Shown: positions 42,759-53,053 of the stretch, one piece after another | How the letters are laid out: the number at the start of each line of letters is the position of its first letter | Position numbering within the stretch: position 1 is the stretch's first letter | Source of the DNA: Amanita rubescens | Lineage: Eukaryota > Basidiomycota > Agaricomycetes > Agaricales > Amanitaceae | Direction of reading: 5' to 3' | NCBI GenBank assembly: GCA_015039365.1 | Contig: WION01000073.1 | Coordinates: 124,001 to 188,000, forward strand | Length of the DNA stretch: 64,000 nt | The notes under the pieces: generated by a model | The model's input: the letters and a program-made list of their open reading frames with translations, nothing else | Told to the model about the DNA's origin: nothing | Databases searched by the model: none | Translations under genes and position numbers: made by a program

Positions 42759-44950
42759 ATGTGGATTACCTCTGTCTTAGTCGGGGCAGCCTTGGTCCAT
42801 TGTTCCTATGCTCTATTTCATAGTCGCCGGGGACTACAACCTCGAGGTTCCAATGACGCAAATCCCGAAGCTATCTGGACTACAGTATGGACGTAAACAA
42901 TTGTGCATATATTAAACTAACGGTTCATATAGTTGAATGCTTCTGAATCACTCGAGTGGCAAAATTGCTATCCCGGCCAAGTGCCGGAGGTCGAATGTGC
43001 GCTCTTGCTGGTACGTATTGCATTTCGTTCTGCACATACAGTTCGAACGGTCTTTTCAGGTATCTCTAAATTACTCGGAGCCCATTAGTTCGAGTAACAA
43101 CGCATCTATTGCTATCATTCGTACCCTTTCACCATATCCGCCATCGTCAGAAAATTACAAAGGACCTCTCCTCTTCAATCCAGGGGGGCCGGGCGGAAGC
43201 GGAGTCGATATAGTGTTGAATGAAGGGCAATTATTACGCACACTTGCTGGAGACGCGTTTGACATCGTTGGCTTCGATCCGAGGGGTACGTTTTTATTTA
43301 AGCTTGTCTGTTCGCTCTAATTCACGTTTCAGGTGTCTCGCGCTCCACACCAACCGTCTCCTTCTTCGACAATAGTGCTGATAGGAATATATGGGCTTCC
43401 AGGGCGTCCGTTTTCAGTGTAGTCAACACCTCTACAAACAGCCTAGCCGAACTTGTCGCAGGTTCTCGCGTAGTTGGGCAATTAGCAACAGTGACAAACC
43501 ATGACGGATATTTGAATTTCATTAACACTGACTATGCTGCGCGCGACATGTTGCAGATTACCAAGGCGTATGGGAGGGATAAAATCCAGTACTGGGGAAT
43601 CTCGTGAGCACAATCTCAGACGATCTACTCTAAATCATGACCTCATTATACGTAGATATGGATCTATCCTTGGTATGACGTTTGCCTCGTTGTTTCCTGT
43701 GAGTTTCGACTTCCAGCACATGTATTTAGCCATCTCACCGTTGACAGGATAACGTTGGTCGTCTGGTCGTCGACGGCATCGTGGACGGAGATGATTATTT
43801 CTCAAGTGAGATGTTTCGTACTTCCCTCACAGGACTTAGCTCGACCAGTTATTGCTAGACCAAGGGCTCAAGAACGTTCTGGATACCGACAAGACGATGC
43901 AGACTTTCTTTGATAGCTGCTACAATGCTGGACCGTCCGGCTGTGCGTTCTATGCATCCTCACCCAAATCGATCTCGCAAAACCTTGCCAAGCTCTATGA
44001 TATTACCAAATCTCGTCCATTCGGCGTATTCGCACCCAATACCAGTTCATATGGTGTGGTTGACTATAATTTCTTGCGAAGCTCCATTTCCTATGCTCTT
44101 TATTTCCCTTATCTAACGTTCCCCCTATTGGCCGAAGCGTTCGCCGAATTGTCGAAAGGGAACGCAGTACCAATATGGGAGGTTGGATCTTTCGTTGGAT
44201 CAATCCTCGGTGGTTTTTTAGATGCCGGGATCGCCATTAGTTGTAACGATGGCAATTTAATTCCTGGAACATTGGAGGACGCCGAGAAATATTACAATGT
44301 ATTAGCGAAGACATCCGATTGGGCGGATATTTGGGCGGGTAACAGACTTGCTTGCTCGTAAGCTATTTGCAAATCCAAGTTCTCTGACGAACCTAATTGT
44401 AATTTGTATATAACCCATTTAGCGGATGGCCAGACCTACCGAAAAACTTCTTCAGAGGTGTGTCGTTGCGTTTCATTATTCTCATTCATTTTTTAAAAAG
44501 AAATTCAGGCCCCCTCATGGGCAAAACGAGTCACCCAATACTATTCATTGGGAATGAGGCTGGTGAGTAACTATTATTATAACACTGTTAGACACCGGCT
44601 GACGCCCAGACAGATCCCGTAACCCCATTACAGAAGTACGTCCACCTCAATGAAGGTCGACTTCTCTTATAACCCGTATTTACAGTGCCAAGAAGATGTC
44701 AAAACGTTTTCCAGGATCTGTTGTTTTGACGCAAGATTCGGCAGGGGTGCGTATCCAGTGTTCTACTTTTTTATTCAGGTTTTTTTACATCATGCTGCAG
44801 CATACCTCGATATCTGGCCCTTCCACATGCACTATGAAATATTTGCAAGCGTATTTGGTGAACGGTACGCTGCCGGAAGAGGGAACAGTTTGCCCTGTCT
44901 TGGGACCACCGTTGCCACAGCTTAACAATAATATAAGTATAAGTATATAA
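42759..44950 (+). CDS. Serine peptidase, S33/tripeptidyl-aminopeptidase type
   Basis: Alpha/beta-hydrolase fold peptidase with a TAP-like C-terminal domain, probably secreted or membrane anchored; it would release residues from peptide N-termini. Start MWITSVLVGAALVHCSYALF at 42759. Exons give LNASESLEWQNCYPGQVPEV, then LLFNPGGPGGSGVD (oxyanion region), IVGFDPRG, and YWGIS/YGSILGMTFA with the nucleophile Ser in GISYG. The Asp is in FIGNEADPVTPL. The His is in DSAG/HTS, directly after an intron. The C-terminal tail is YLVNGTLPEEGTVCPVLGPP. About ten short introns; the Ser codon itself is split by one. All triad residues present, so it looks intact. It is the only full peptidase among the three units. 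Confidence 0.8.
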
Positions 44951-45390
44951 ATCTTTAATCACGATATCGGTTCAAAGACGCGCATACATGCAGAGGCTCA
45001 CCTTGTAGGGTTAGCTTCCGACTTTTAGTATTGGAAAAACTTCGCTTTGTCTACCGATACTGAGGACGGCATGACCGCTTAGAACGTTGATGAGATCCTG
45101 GCATACCTGGACCAGCTCGATGACGTTGGAGAGAGCGGGATCGCGGTCGTCTGCGATAGGATTGGAGAGGTACGAAGTGCCCAGAATGGCAATGCGTCGC
45201 CTACGTAGAGATGAGGCAGACGTTCTCGGAGGGGAAGCTAGGAGAGGCCAATTAGAATGCGGGACTCGTCGCGGTTCTTTGGGAAGTACTATTTGTTACT
45301 TACTGGGGATGAGTGGCCTTGGTTGTATAGGAAAGGGGGGGTCGCGACCTTCATTGCGGCCCCTTCGACGACGTGTCTGGGACGTAGGGG
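44951..45390. other. Right edge of the triplicated block and spacer
   Basis: About 440 bases. A plus-strand stretch near 45085-45175 reads NVDEILAYLDQLDDVGESGI then AVVCDRIGE and may be an exon relic of an unknown gene. Nothing else recognised. Confidence 0.35.
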
Positions 45391-45705
45391 CGCTCTATGA
45401 GTGCCCATATCGGACAAAATATGTTTGCATGGGGAATTTCGGGTGTGATCATGGAGGATCACGGCCGTTCATCGTGAACCGTCGTGAATTACCATGTCCC
45501 GGCGTGAATCACGGTGTTCCGGCATGATGGCATGCCAAACGTGAATGTGATCACGATCGCTGACATAATATTCCCATACCTCAGCTCAGTGATGCGCGTG
45601 CTAGCCAGGCAATGCATCATCCACCGCCGACAATATTTGTACCCCAGAGATTGAAGAAGGGAGTGTGCGCCGGGGAGTGAGTCTGGGATTGTCCTAGAGA
45701 GGGCT

Positions 45706-46330
45706 GTGGAGGTGCCATTAGCACGCCACCGCTGGTATTTATCAAAATCAACCATCCCTTCGACCGTTCTCATCCAAAACCCCACTCATGTTGACTCCCT
45801 CGGTCACCTCCCTCCAAACAGTCAAGCCATCGAGGAGATCCTCACGCCCAAACGGCCGTCGGCAACTGGAATCGCTCTTGCTGAGCTGTGACTGTACCTC
45901 CACATCTCACATCTTCTGAAGCACCATTCGCCCTCAGACGATTGGTCTAATCGCTCGCCTGAGTCGCTCACCGACGCGGCGTATCTGATGCCGGGTATAC
46001 GGTCGATGAGATGAGACCCAAGAGCTGAGCTCCAAAGGGACATCCTGGAAAGGTTCACCGGCGACGAATTGGACATCTGTGTCTTCCTCCGTCACGTCTG
46101 GGGTTTGAGTCAACAAACTATGAACAAGATTCTTGAAGCGGCCGAAACCTTCAAATCCTCTTTGCCAATTGGACTTGTTTGATCGTTTCCGAACATCCCG
46201 TGGGGGACGGCCTATATACAGCGAACACAATTTGCGCAAGCCGGACATCGTCGTCTCTTTTGAACCCACAGAAATCGCATGGAGTAATGTCATTGCACCG
46301 TTCGAGTTCAAGACCCGCAATAAAAGGGTG
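45706..46330 (+). pseudogene. Gene scrap inside the inverted-repeat element
   Basis: Plus-strand pieces in more than one frame: RSPESLTDAAYLMPGIRSMR, RFTGDELDICVFLRHVWGLS, then IYSEHNLRKPDIVVSF and AWSNVIAPFEFKTRNKR. The last resembles the N-terminal part of fungal FunK1-type kinases, where a PDVV...W..VL..FEFK pattern occurs, but no kinase domain follows. Identification is weak. Confidence 0.25.
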
Positions 46331-46755
46331 AGGACACAAACACCTCATGGACGGATCCTTCCCGAAAGGCCAATTCCAGCATCGTCCAGAAGGAGGCTCT
46401 TTCACGCAGACAGTGCGCCCGTTAGCCACTCTCAACCCCCGCTTGCAATGAAAGTGTACCACCCAACACTCGCGGCACTGCAACAAGCCGCGATCAGTCG
46501 GGAAAGACTGGAGTTACCGCTAGCGTATCATGTGCATCCTCGTCGATGCCACCGGGCGTTCAAGCCAAGAGCCGAACAGAGTAGCGCCGTTGAGGGCGGG
46601 ATACAGTATGAATTCCGGCGTCGATCAGGAACACGTTTATCGTCTCATACTATGCCAAGGCTTTTTTCTTTTGGTGGTTTTCGGGTCGAGGTGGTGGAGC
46701 AGGAAGGAGGGCATGAGGACTGGGTTGTGTAGAGGTTGTGGAGAATTCGAAGCTT

Positions 46756-46895
46756 GATGATCACGGCAGTTCACTCGCACGCTGGATCATGGCGGTTCAC
46801 GCTGGATCACACCTGCCCACGCTGGATCACGGCAGTTCACGCTGGCTCACGACAGTCCACGGCGGGTCACGGTGTTCATGACGGATCACGACGCG
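46756..46895 (+). repeat. Degenerate short tandem repeat (GGATCACGGCAGTTCACGCT-like)
   Basis: Six to seven imperfect units of about 19-21 bases, each with GGATCA or GGCTCA, a CGGCAGTTCA-like middle and CGCT. Related motifs in the reverse orientation lie at 45437-45545. Confidence 0.7.
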
Positions 46896-47080
46896 AGGGC
46901 ATATGTATCTGGATTTTGTCCGATACGGACCGTCATAGCGCTCGGATCGGGACCCGTGACTCCTGTTGGGTTCGAGACGGACGGTGTTCAGCTAGCTAAC
47001 CATTTCGTAACAACTACCCCTCTCCGCAATGATGTTCCAAAAAAAATACAAATTTTCCGGCTTATTGTCAATAAGGCTCC

Positions 47081-47173
47081 AACCGTTTGTTTACCGTTTG
47101 ACCGGTTGGTCAAATTAAACATAAATGGTAATAAACTATTTATAAACTGTTTACAAATGGTAAACAAACGGTT
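47081..47173. repeat. Perfect 15-bp inverted repeat with 63-base spacer
   Basis: AACCGTTTGTTTACC at 47081-47095 pairs with GGTAAACAAACGGTT at 47159-47173. Further partial copies (ACCGTTTGACC, ACTGTTTAC) lie between. The repeat is just beyond the 3' end of the hAT transposase gene and may be its subterminal region. Confidence 0.8.
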
Positions 47174-47199
47174 CACCGGCATCCGACACGAGGAGCGTC

Positions 47200-49543
47200 C
47201 TAGTACTCCAGAAGTCCACTTTTGATCCAAACCTTCACCAGCATGGCCTCGGATATTGTCTGCGCTTTCAAAGAAGAACGTAAATCATCACAAAGGTGAC
47301 GTGACTTTGAGAAGAGCCGTTCGACCGAAACACTTGCCCCAGGAATTGGTAGTATATCTCGTGCAATCAGCGCAATGATAGGAAAGGCTTGCTGCGAGGC
47401 CTGGAGCATACAGGTGAGGGTCAAGTGTCTATTCTACTACTCAAGACTCACTTTCCACCAGGGAAGCGGATACATAGGGTCGTCAAATCCGGTTGTCTTT
47501 TTGTCAATCGCAAAGAACCGCTCAGTCTCGGATATATGTGGAGGTGGAGGTGTGGCCAAAGATATTTCTTGGTTTTCCATGCAAACCAAGTCCAGGAACG
47601 TGTTCTTATGGTGAGTCTTCTGTTCTACCTTGTCAGGAACAACATCGGCTGATGCAGCTCGCTTTGCATCATACTCGGTTTTATACTGTTCGTATACGTG
47701 CTCAACTTACAGTATTTTGGCCTTTCGCACACGCTCTGCACCCAGTTTCTGGAAGTACATGACACCTAGATGAGGATGGAGGACTGTATTGACGAAGTGA
47801 GTGGCGCTTTTGTTTCAAGACAACTGATTTGCTTACGGGTTGCGAGAATATTGTATTGACAGTTAACCGCTATAATGTAATACTTATCAAGCTTCCCCAG
47901 AGCTTCTTGACATGCGGACTGAATCTCAAATGGCAAGGATCTCATGTCTGCCTTCGAGGAGAGATGACGTTGCATGAGTTCATACATTGGGATTATCCAG
48001 GGCAAAGTTGGAGTTCCCGCCGATGATATGACTTGCGTGACTTGCGTAAACACCTTGAGAACTTCAGCTAGCTTTTCAAGATGGTTCCATTCATTATTTG
48101 ATAATAGGAGATGACGAAGATTTTCGTCGTCACACACCCACATATCGATAGCCTATTGGCATCCAAATTTGAGTTGTGAGCAGTTTAGGCACTCATATGG
48201 GTGGGATAATACCTTTCGCAATAAGAGCCCCCTCTCAATCATAGCATGAGTATAGTTCCAACGTGTGACCACGTCCCGGACAACCATGAGCGAGGCAATC
48301 CGGACATTTGACTTGGCACTAACAGTTGTATCCTTGTACTTTTTTTGAGCTGTACGACGAAAGCGGTTGCGGCGCTGTGGAGAGGAAACTATCTTGTTGA
48401 CGATTACACGTAGCTAGATGCATATTTGAGGGTATTCCTTGCAGAAATATTGTTAATTTCGCACCTTTTTCACGGCACTCATTGCAGAACCTTCATTCCC
48501 GAGCATTTCCATCAGCTCTGAATCTTCCCTATCTTCGTCATTCTCTTCTGCATCATCACTTTCAACTTCCCTTCCATCTTCTTCGCAAAATTCATCATCT
48601 GGGGCCTCGTAATGAAGAGGTGCAGTTTGATCAGTCTTGTAATAGTCAACCGTGTTCGGATTTTCTACTTCTCCTAGTTTGGAGAGAAGTTCTTGGACAA
48701 CGAGATTGACGACATGAGCTAAGCAGCGAATATAACCATTTTCAGGTATAAACTGAATGTCAAACTTTGAAATTAGCCAATGGCTCAGTGTCCGAGCCAA
48801 GACATTATTTGTCGATGCATTATCCATGGTCACCGCAACAAGGTAAAGGAAAGTCAGTACTCAGTCTTGGGCGACATTTGAATGGGAGGTAGTACTTATC
48901 TTCTCCAGCCCGCCATACGATGAGACTGCCTTTGCAAACCCTTTAGCAGCCCAAATTCCCTCGTGTTCTTTATCAGCGAGGCAATGAAAGTCTATTACTC
49001 GCTCTACGAGGTTCCATTCATCATCTATCCAACTAGCTATAGTCCCAGCAAATGTAAACATCATTTGATGAGTCGTCCATGTATCGGTTGAGTACGCAAT
49101 TTTGCCAGATACGCTCTGCGAAGGTCAGAATGATCTAGATAACATAAACAAGAGGTACATACTTTCATCTCAGCCTTAACTCTATCACGCATTTCACCAA
49201 AAATACGGGTGATCTGGTTGCGAACTGTGGTATCGGTTGGCAATGTAAACCTTATTTTCAGGTATTCAAAGACACGCTGGAGCCCTGGAGACTCGCCAGT
49301 GGTAAACGGGAGGTCATCTTCAGTCACCCAGGCTGTGAATACTTTGAGGAAGCCCTTTTGCGTTGGGACATGTTCTGGGTTCAGTTTACCCTCCTTCAGG
49401 AAGTCGGCCATGAGCTTCACGCTCGCTGCTGGCATCCCAACTGTTCCATTGTTGGTCATCACTTTTGCGGGATCAGATTCCGCATTAGGGTGCTTCTTGT
49501 TCCGAGGCCGACTATAAGGAGGAATCGGTTTTTTTAAGCTCAT
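47200..49543 (-). mobile_element. hAT-type DNA transposon, transposase gene
   Basis: Transposase of the hAT superfamily (Ac/Hermes-like, RNase H fold). Exon 1 (from 49543) starts MSLKKPIPPYSRPRNKKHPN and ends near GEMRDRVKAEMK. Exon 2 has SVSGKIAYSTDTWTT, with the first catalytic Asp expected in STDTWT. Exon 3 has TMDNASTNNVLARTLS (second Asp region) and CLAHVVNLVVQELLSK. A long acidic insertion follows, then VVTRWNYTHAMIERGL. The end has the hAT C-terminal dimerisation block DILPIPGASVSVERLFSKSR and HLCDDLRSSLKAQTISEAML. The segment about 47430-47760 reads with stop codons and frame changes, so the copy may be slightly decayed. Terminal inverted repeats not identified. Confidence 0.8.
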
Positions 49544-49869
49544 GTTTTTTGTAACACTTTAAGTTGCCGATGATGGCCGAGGCCCTCTGAAAAAAACAAA
49601 ATAATCACCATGTTTTTTGCCGATGTTACTTGCATCTGGTTCTCACAAATATTATACATATAGGTCTACAGATTTAATAATAGATTATAGCTGGTCGTAT
49701 TTAGAGATTCATAAGTTTTGGGAAACTCTTTTTCATTTCATGGTTGAATTGTTTTCGCAAGCTGTTGCGGCAAATACCGACGCGCGGGATGGAAAACAGG
49801 ACCAAATAGTGCACGAGCCGCTACAAGTTTTATATACTTTTTCTCTACTAGGAAGAGCTACATGTATAT
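49544..49869. other. Spacer between hAT gene and oxygenase-like gene
   Basis: About 325 bases, AT-rich on the right. CATGTTTTTTG occurs twice (about 49541 and 49610). No gene recognised; it may contain the 5' end of the hAT element. Confidence 0.4.
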
Positions 49870-51583
49870 TTAATACTCTATTTCCTCGTCACGGTATATA
49901 GTACGCGTCGCTTCTTGCCGGGTAATCTCTTTTTCTTTGTATTTGCTCCAAACGTATGGTAGCCGCTTAGGTGTGACGATCGCTAAGCCTCTTTGGCAGC
50001 ATTCTGGATTATCGTCGTCAGGGGAGAAGAGTTGCAGACTTGTACCATGAAAATGATTCGGTTGCCAAGCGATGAGAGTATTCTTGGCACCTGAAATTCG
50101 TATACCATATTGAGCAACGTAAAATGCTCCACCTATGTCGTCCTCGCGTGTTCGTTCGGTTGTCCATGAGATCGACCATTTGTGAGGTTGATCTTCGCGA
50201 TGTATCACTCTAATAAAATTGGCAAAGTCAGGACTGTAATTCTAATCGTTTGAATGGCTTTACCTGGAATAGTTTGTCGACATCACTCCAGATGGTGGTG
50301 CAAGAAGAGCGTCGTGAAATTCGATTTCGATGCCATTTATATTAACTGTATATGTTCCATGGGTTGCATCTTTTCTGTGATGGCCGTCCATTAAGGCCAT
50401 TTGATTTGGACTGGTAAAGTTTGCAATGTCTTGGATTACGAAACATGGTAACCATGCTCGACATAAGTTCCAAAACATAGCAAAAACAGCACTGGTCGCG
50501 ACGTCGAGATTTTCGGCGAGTTGTTTTGTTGTGCGTTTAGATATGATATTACGAGCCCAATCGAACGTAGGAGCGCAGCGAGCTCCGGTCGAATATCCTA
50601 TTTGAACTATAGACCCAGTGTCCTCGAGCTGGATAAAGAATCAGCGATTTAAATAGTAATGTATAATCGAAACCTGTGCTGACGCGACAATTTTTCAACA
50701 TATCCACCGCCTGAACCACTACAGAATCTGCCTTATCTACAAGTTCATCGGCTGCACATATGTTGCGATAAACGACAAGGACAACCTCACCGGTGTCTTT
50801 GTCATATACGATCGCATCTTCGTCGGGTCCTATCAATGCAAAAAGAGAATTCATGTCGATCATGTGTAGCGGTGCATGGGATCCTCGTTTGTCAGGAAGT
50901 TTTCTCTTCGTGAGATATTTCTTCCATAAATGCATGACATCGGGGTGCTCGGCGATCCATTCTCCCCGTGGGGGATAAGGGATTTGAAGGTATGGGGCAT
51001 ATATTTTGCGAGCATTTTCGAATCGTTGGTCTCTGGAGATCTTTTGTTTTGAAGATTTCCAATTTAGACCTGCATCTCGTATAATTTTGCGGTGGTAATT
51101 TCGGCGGAATGAACATATTCGTTTTCGAGATTTAATGGCCTGTCGTAAATTTTCCCCTATGTGTGGTGTGGATGATGTAAGATTGCAGTAGGATAGGAAT
51201 GTGCCAAATATGTCATTATTATCGTCGTACACAGTTGCCGGAGCGCCGACTGCAACAAAAAGGGTAATCAGATGGTTTACGCATGCGCTGGTTTCTTCTT
51301 TTGATACGGCGACGCTAAGAAGCGAGCAGAAATCATCATCAGCATTTATTATCTGCAAGATCTTGCGAAAAAATACGCCATATTCTTTCAGCATGTCGGA
51401 TGATTCGATGACGTGGCAGTGAGGTGGGTTATTTGCACTTATTTGTACTTTGCCTCTTGCGCGTCGAATTTTTTTCTGTGCTCCGCTCTCCCCATGCAGA
51501 ACGACCACTGTGCAAGCGTAGGTGTTGCGCGGCGCCTTCACCTTAGCTCTAATTGCTGGGCGAAACCCAGTGCCGTTGCTCAC
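49870..51583 (-). CDS. 2OG-oxygenase-like protein of a mushroom-specific family
   Basis: Multi-exon gene of a family I associate with Agaricomycete expansions annotated as 2OG-Fe(II) oxygenase/Tet-JBP-like. From 51583: charged N-terminus, then YLQIPYPPRGEWIAEHPDVM, HMIDMNSLFALIGPDEDAIV, YDKDTGEVVLVVYRN. The next exons give CAPTFDWARNIISKRTT, LCRAWLPCFVIQDI, then the C-terminal domain with FHDALLAPPSGVMSTNYSR, IHREDQPHKWSISWTT, GGAFYVAQYGIRISGAKNTL and IAWQPNHFHGTSLQLFSP ending QRGLAIVTPKRLP. The HGTSLQ His and the RGLAIVT Arg would be the distal His and 2OG-binding Arg; IHRED may hold the proximal ligands but is not a clean HxD. Function (possibly base or protein oxidation) is inference. No break seen. 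Confidence 0.55.
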
Positions 51584-51946
51584 TGTGTTTGCATGGGTAG
51601 GAGTTCTACGACTTGGTGGTTGGCTGTGCTGGCTCGGTCGCCGAAATTTGGTATGTGTTAAGCTTCATGCACCATTGGTTGCTGCTGATTACATATCAAA
51701 GCAGGGTCCTACTGTGGTGGTAGTCACGACTCATGCTCCCCACTCCCGCTCTGGTGTTAGCCGCCCGCTTAGCACACACTGGTAAGTGTGCTCTCTCTCG
51801 CTGGTTTCAGCTGTAATCTCATTTTATATCCCAGACGAATTCTGGCTGCCCCACCTACTACTTCTACCAATGCGAAGCTCCCCGGGCTCCGCCGCTACCC
51901 GATGCTTGCTGCCTATGACGCTCAGCATCGCGCTATGGTATGCAGA
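51584..51946. other. Spacer upstream of the oxygenase-like gene
   Basis: About 360 bases that should hold the promoter or a small first exon of the gene to the left. No protein recognised. Confidence 0.4.
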
Positions 51947-52909
51947 TAGGGATCACCGCGGGTACGGGTACGGGTCACTGTCTCTGTGACCGGTTGACCC
52001 ATGACCCGACGAATACCCGCCACTCAGCATTCCCTACCCATAAACGTTGAAGACCCGACGAATACCCTCCACTCAGCATTCCCTACCATCTTCCACCACG
52101 CAGGCAGTGAACGTGAGCCCATCTTTCCCCTCGTTTTCACCCATCTAACCTTGTCCCAAGAGCTGGTACCCGTCTACTTCCCAGCAACCCTTGTGACCAA
52201 CTCACCCTAGTCTACAACATCACCTGCCGCGCCATGGCCTACCTCACCGGTTTCGCCCTATCCAGCTGCGTGGTCGACAGCACCTCCTCGCTACCATGTT
52301 CGCCGAACTCAGCACGAACAATCCCACCATCGCCACCCTCGGCGCACTCCTCCTCGTGTCTATCTCCTTGATGTGGTGGAACGACTGTGAGTTTCGCGAG
52401 GGAGATATTTCTTCTGTTGCTTGGGATATCAGCCCCGAGACGAAAGAAACGGTGTACCACCTCCCCAAACACAGCCGCTCACCTCTCCCACCATCTCTGC
52501 CTTCGCTCCTCATCCATGGATACTCAACCCACCACCTCAACCCACCACCTCAATCCACCGCCCACTCCTCGCCATCTGCTCGTGGTTGAGGAAGCTCAAG
52601 GCAGATGATGTGGGCGTGGGGATGGTACTTGCGACGCTGATACCTGAGGACGAATGCGTTGGACGGCGACATACTTGGGTGGTTCGAGATGGCGAAGCGT
52701 TCGGTGGAGCGATGGCTCGAAAGGCGTAAGATCTGCATGAAGCTTCCACGCAGATCAGCCTGCAGCTGCAGAAAGGGTCGAGGTGGCCATTGCCAATAGT
52801 ACCACATTCACCGCCCTCGGGGTGATAAAGTGTCCACGGGTATGGGTAAAGGCGAGTACGGGTAAGGGCAGGAGTGTGGCTACCCACGGGTTACCCGTGG
52901 TGATCCCTA
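51947..52909. mobile_element. 963-bp inverted-repeat element, non-autonomous
   Basis: The left end TAGGGATCACCGCGGGTACG at 51947 and the right end, ACCCGTGGTGATCCCTA ending at 52909, are inverted copies of each other: TAGGGATCACC, then one mismatch, then CGGGTA. Inside the left end is a hairpin GGTCACTGTCTCTGTGACC (51973-51991) and a 38-bp direct repeat (52003-52040 and 52052-52089). The interior has short ORFs on both strands and no transposase. TAGGGATCACC-type ends suggest a hAT-related MITE. No clear target duplication. Confidence 0.65.
52003..52089 (+). repeat. 38-bp direct repeat, two copies
   Basis: GACCCGACGAATACCCGCCA...CCCTACCC at 52003-52040 and again at 52052-52089 with one or two changes. 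Spacing 49 bases. Lies in the left subterminal part of the 963-bp element. Confidence 0.8.
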
Positions 52910-53053
52910 GCGCCGTTGGCCGCTCATGATGGTGGTATATTGGTGCTGGTACACCCACTGCCTTTGCCTAGTCATCGAGTAGTGTTTATGCAGAAATGCA
53001 TGTTAGTAGTAATACATAATCATAATAAAGTATCAACATAATATCATACATTA

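Larger units (their letters stand above)
45391..46945. mobile_element. Candidate non-autonomous element with inverted ends
   Basis: TATCGGACAAAAT at 45408-45420 is repeated inverted as ATTTTGTCCGATA at 46914-46926, and the outer flanks continue to match imperfectly (GCGCTCTATGAGTGCCCA versus, inverted, GCGCTATGACGGTCCG). Just inside each end is a cluster of short GATCACGG/CGTGAAC-type motifs, in opposite orientation on the two sides (45437-45545 and 46756-46895). The interior has no transposase. It contains gene-like scraps. This arrangement is typical of inverted-repeat DNA transposons with subterminal transposase-binding motifs. No target duplication found by eye. Confidence 0.5.

Noticed and set aside
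45087..45527. Arg/Gly-rich plus-strand ORF of 146 codons
   Set aside because: It runs into the inverted-repeat element end and has the composition of random GC-rich DNA. A different frame (NVDEILAYLDQLDD...) looks more protein-like, but only over about 90 bases.
46736..46999. Plus-strand ORF through the GGATCACGG repeats
   Set aside because: Repetitive His/Ser/Trp reading created by the short tandem repeat; no start context and no homolog recognised.
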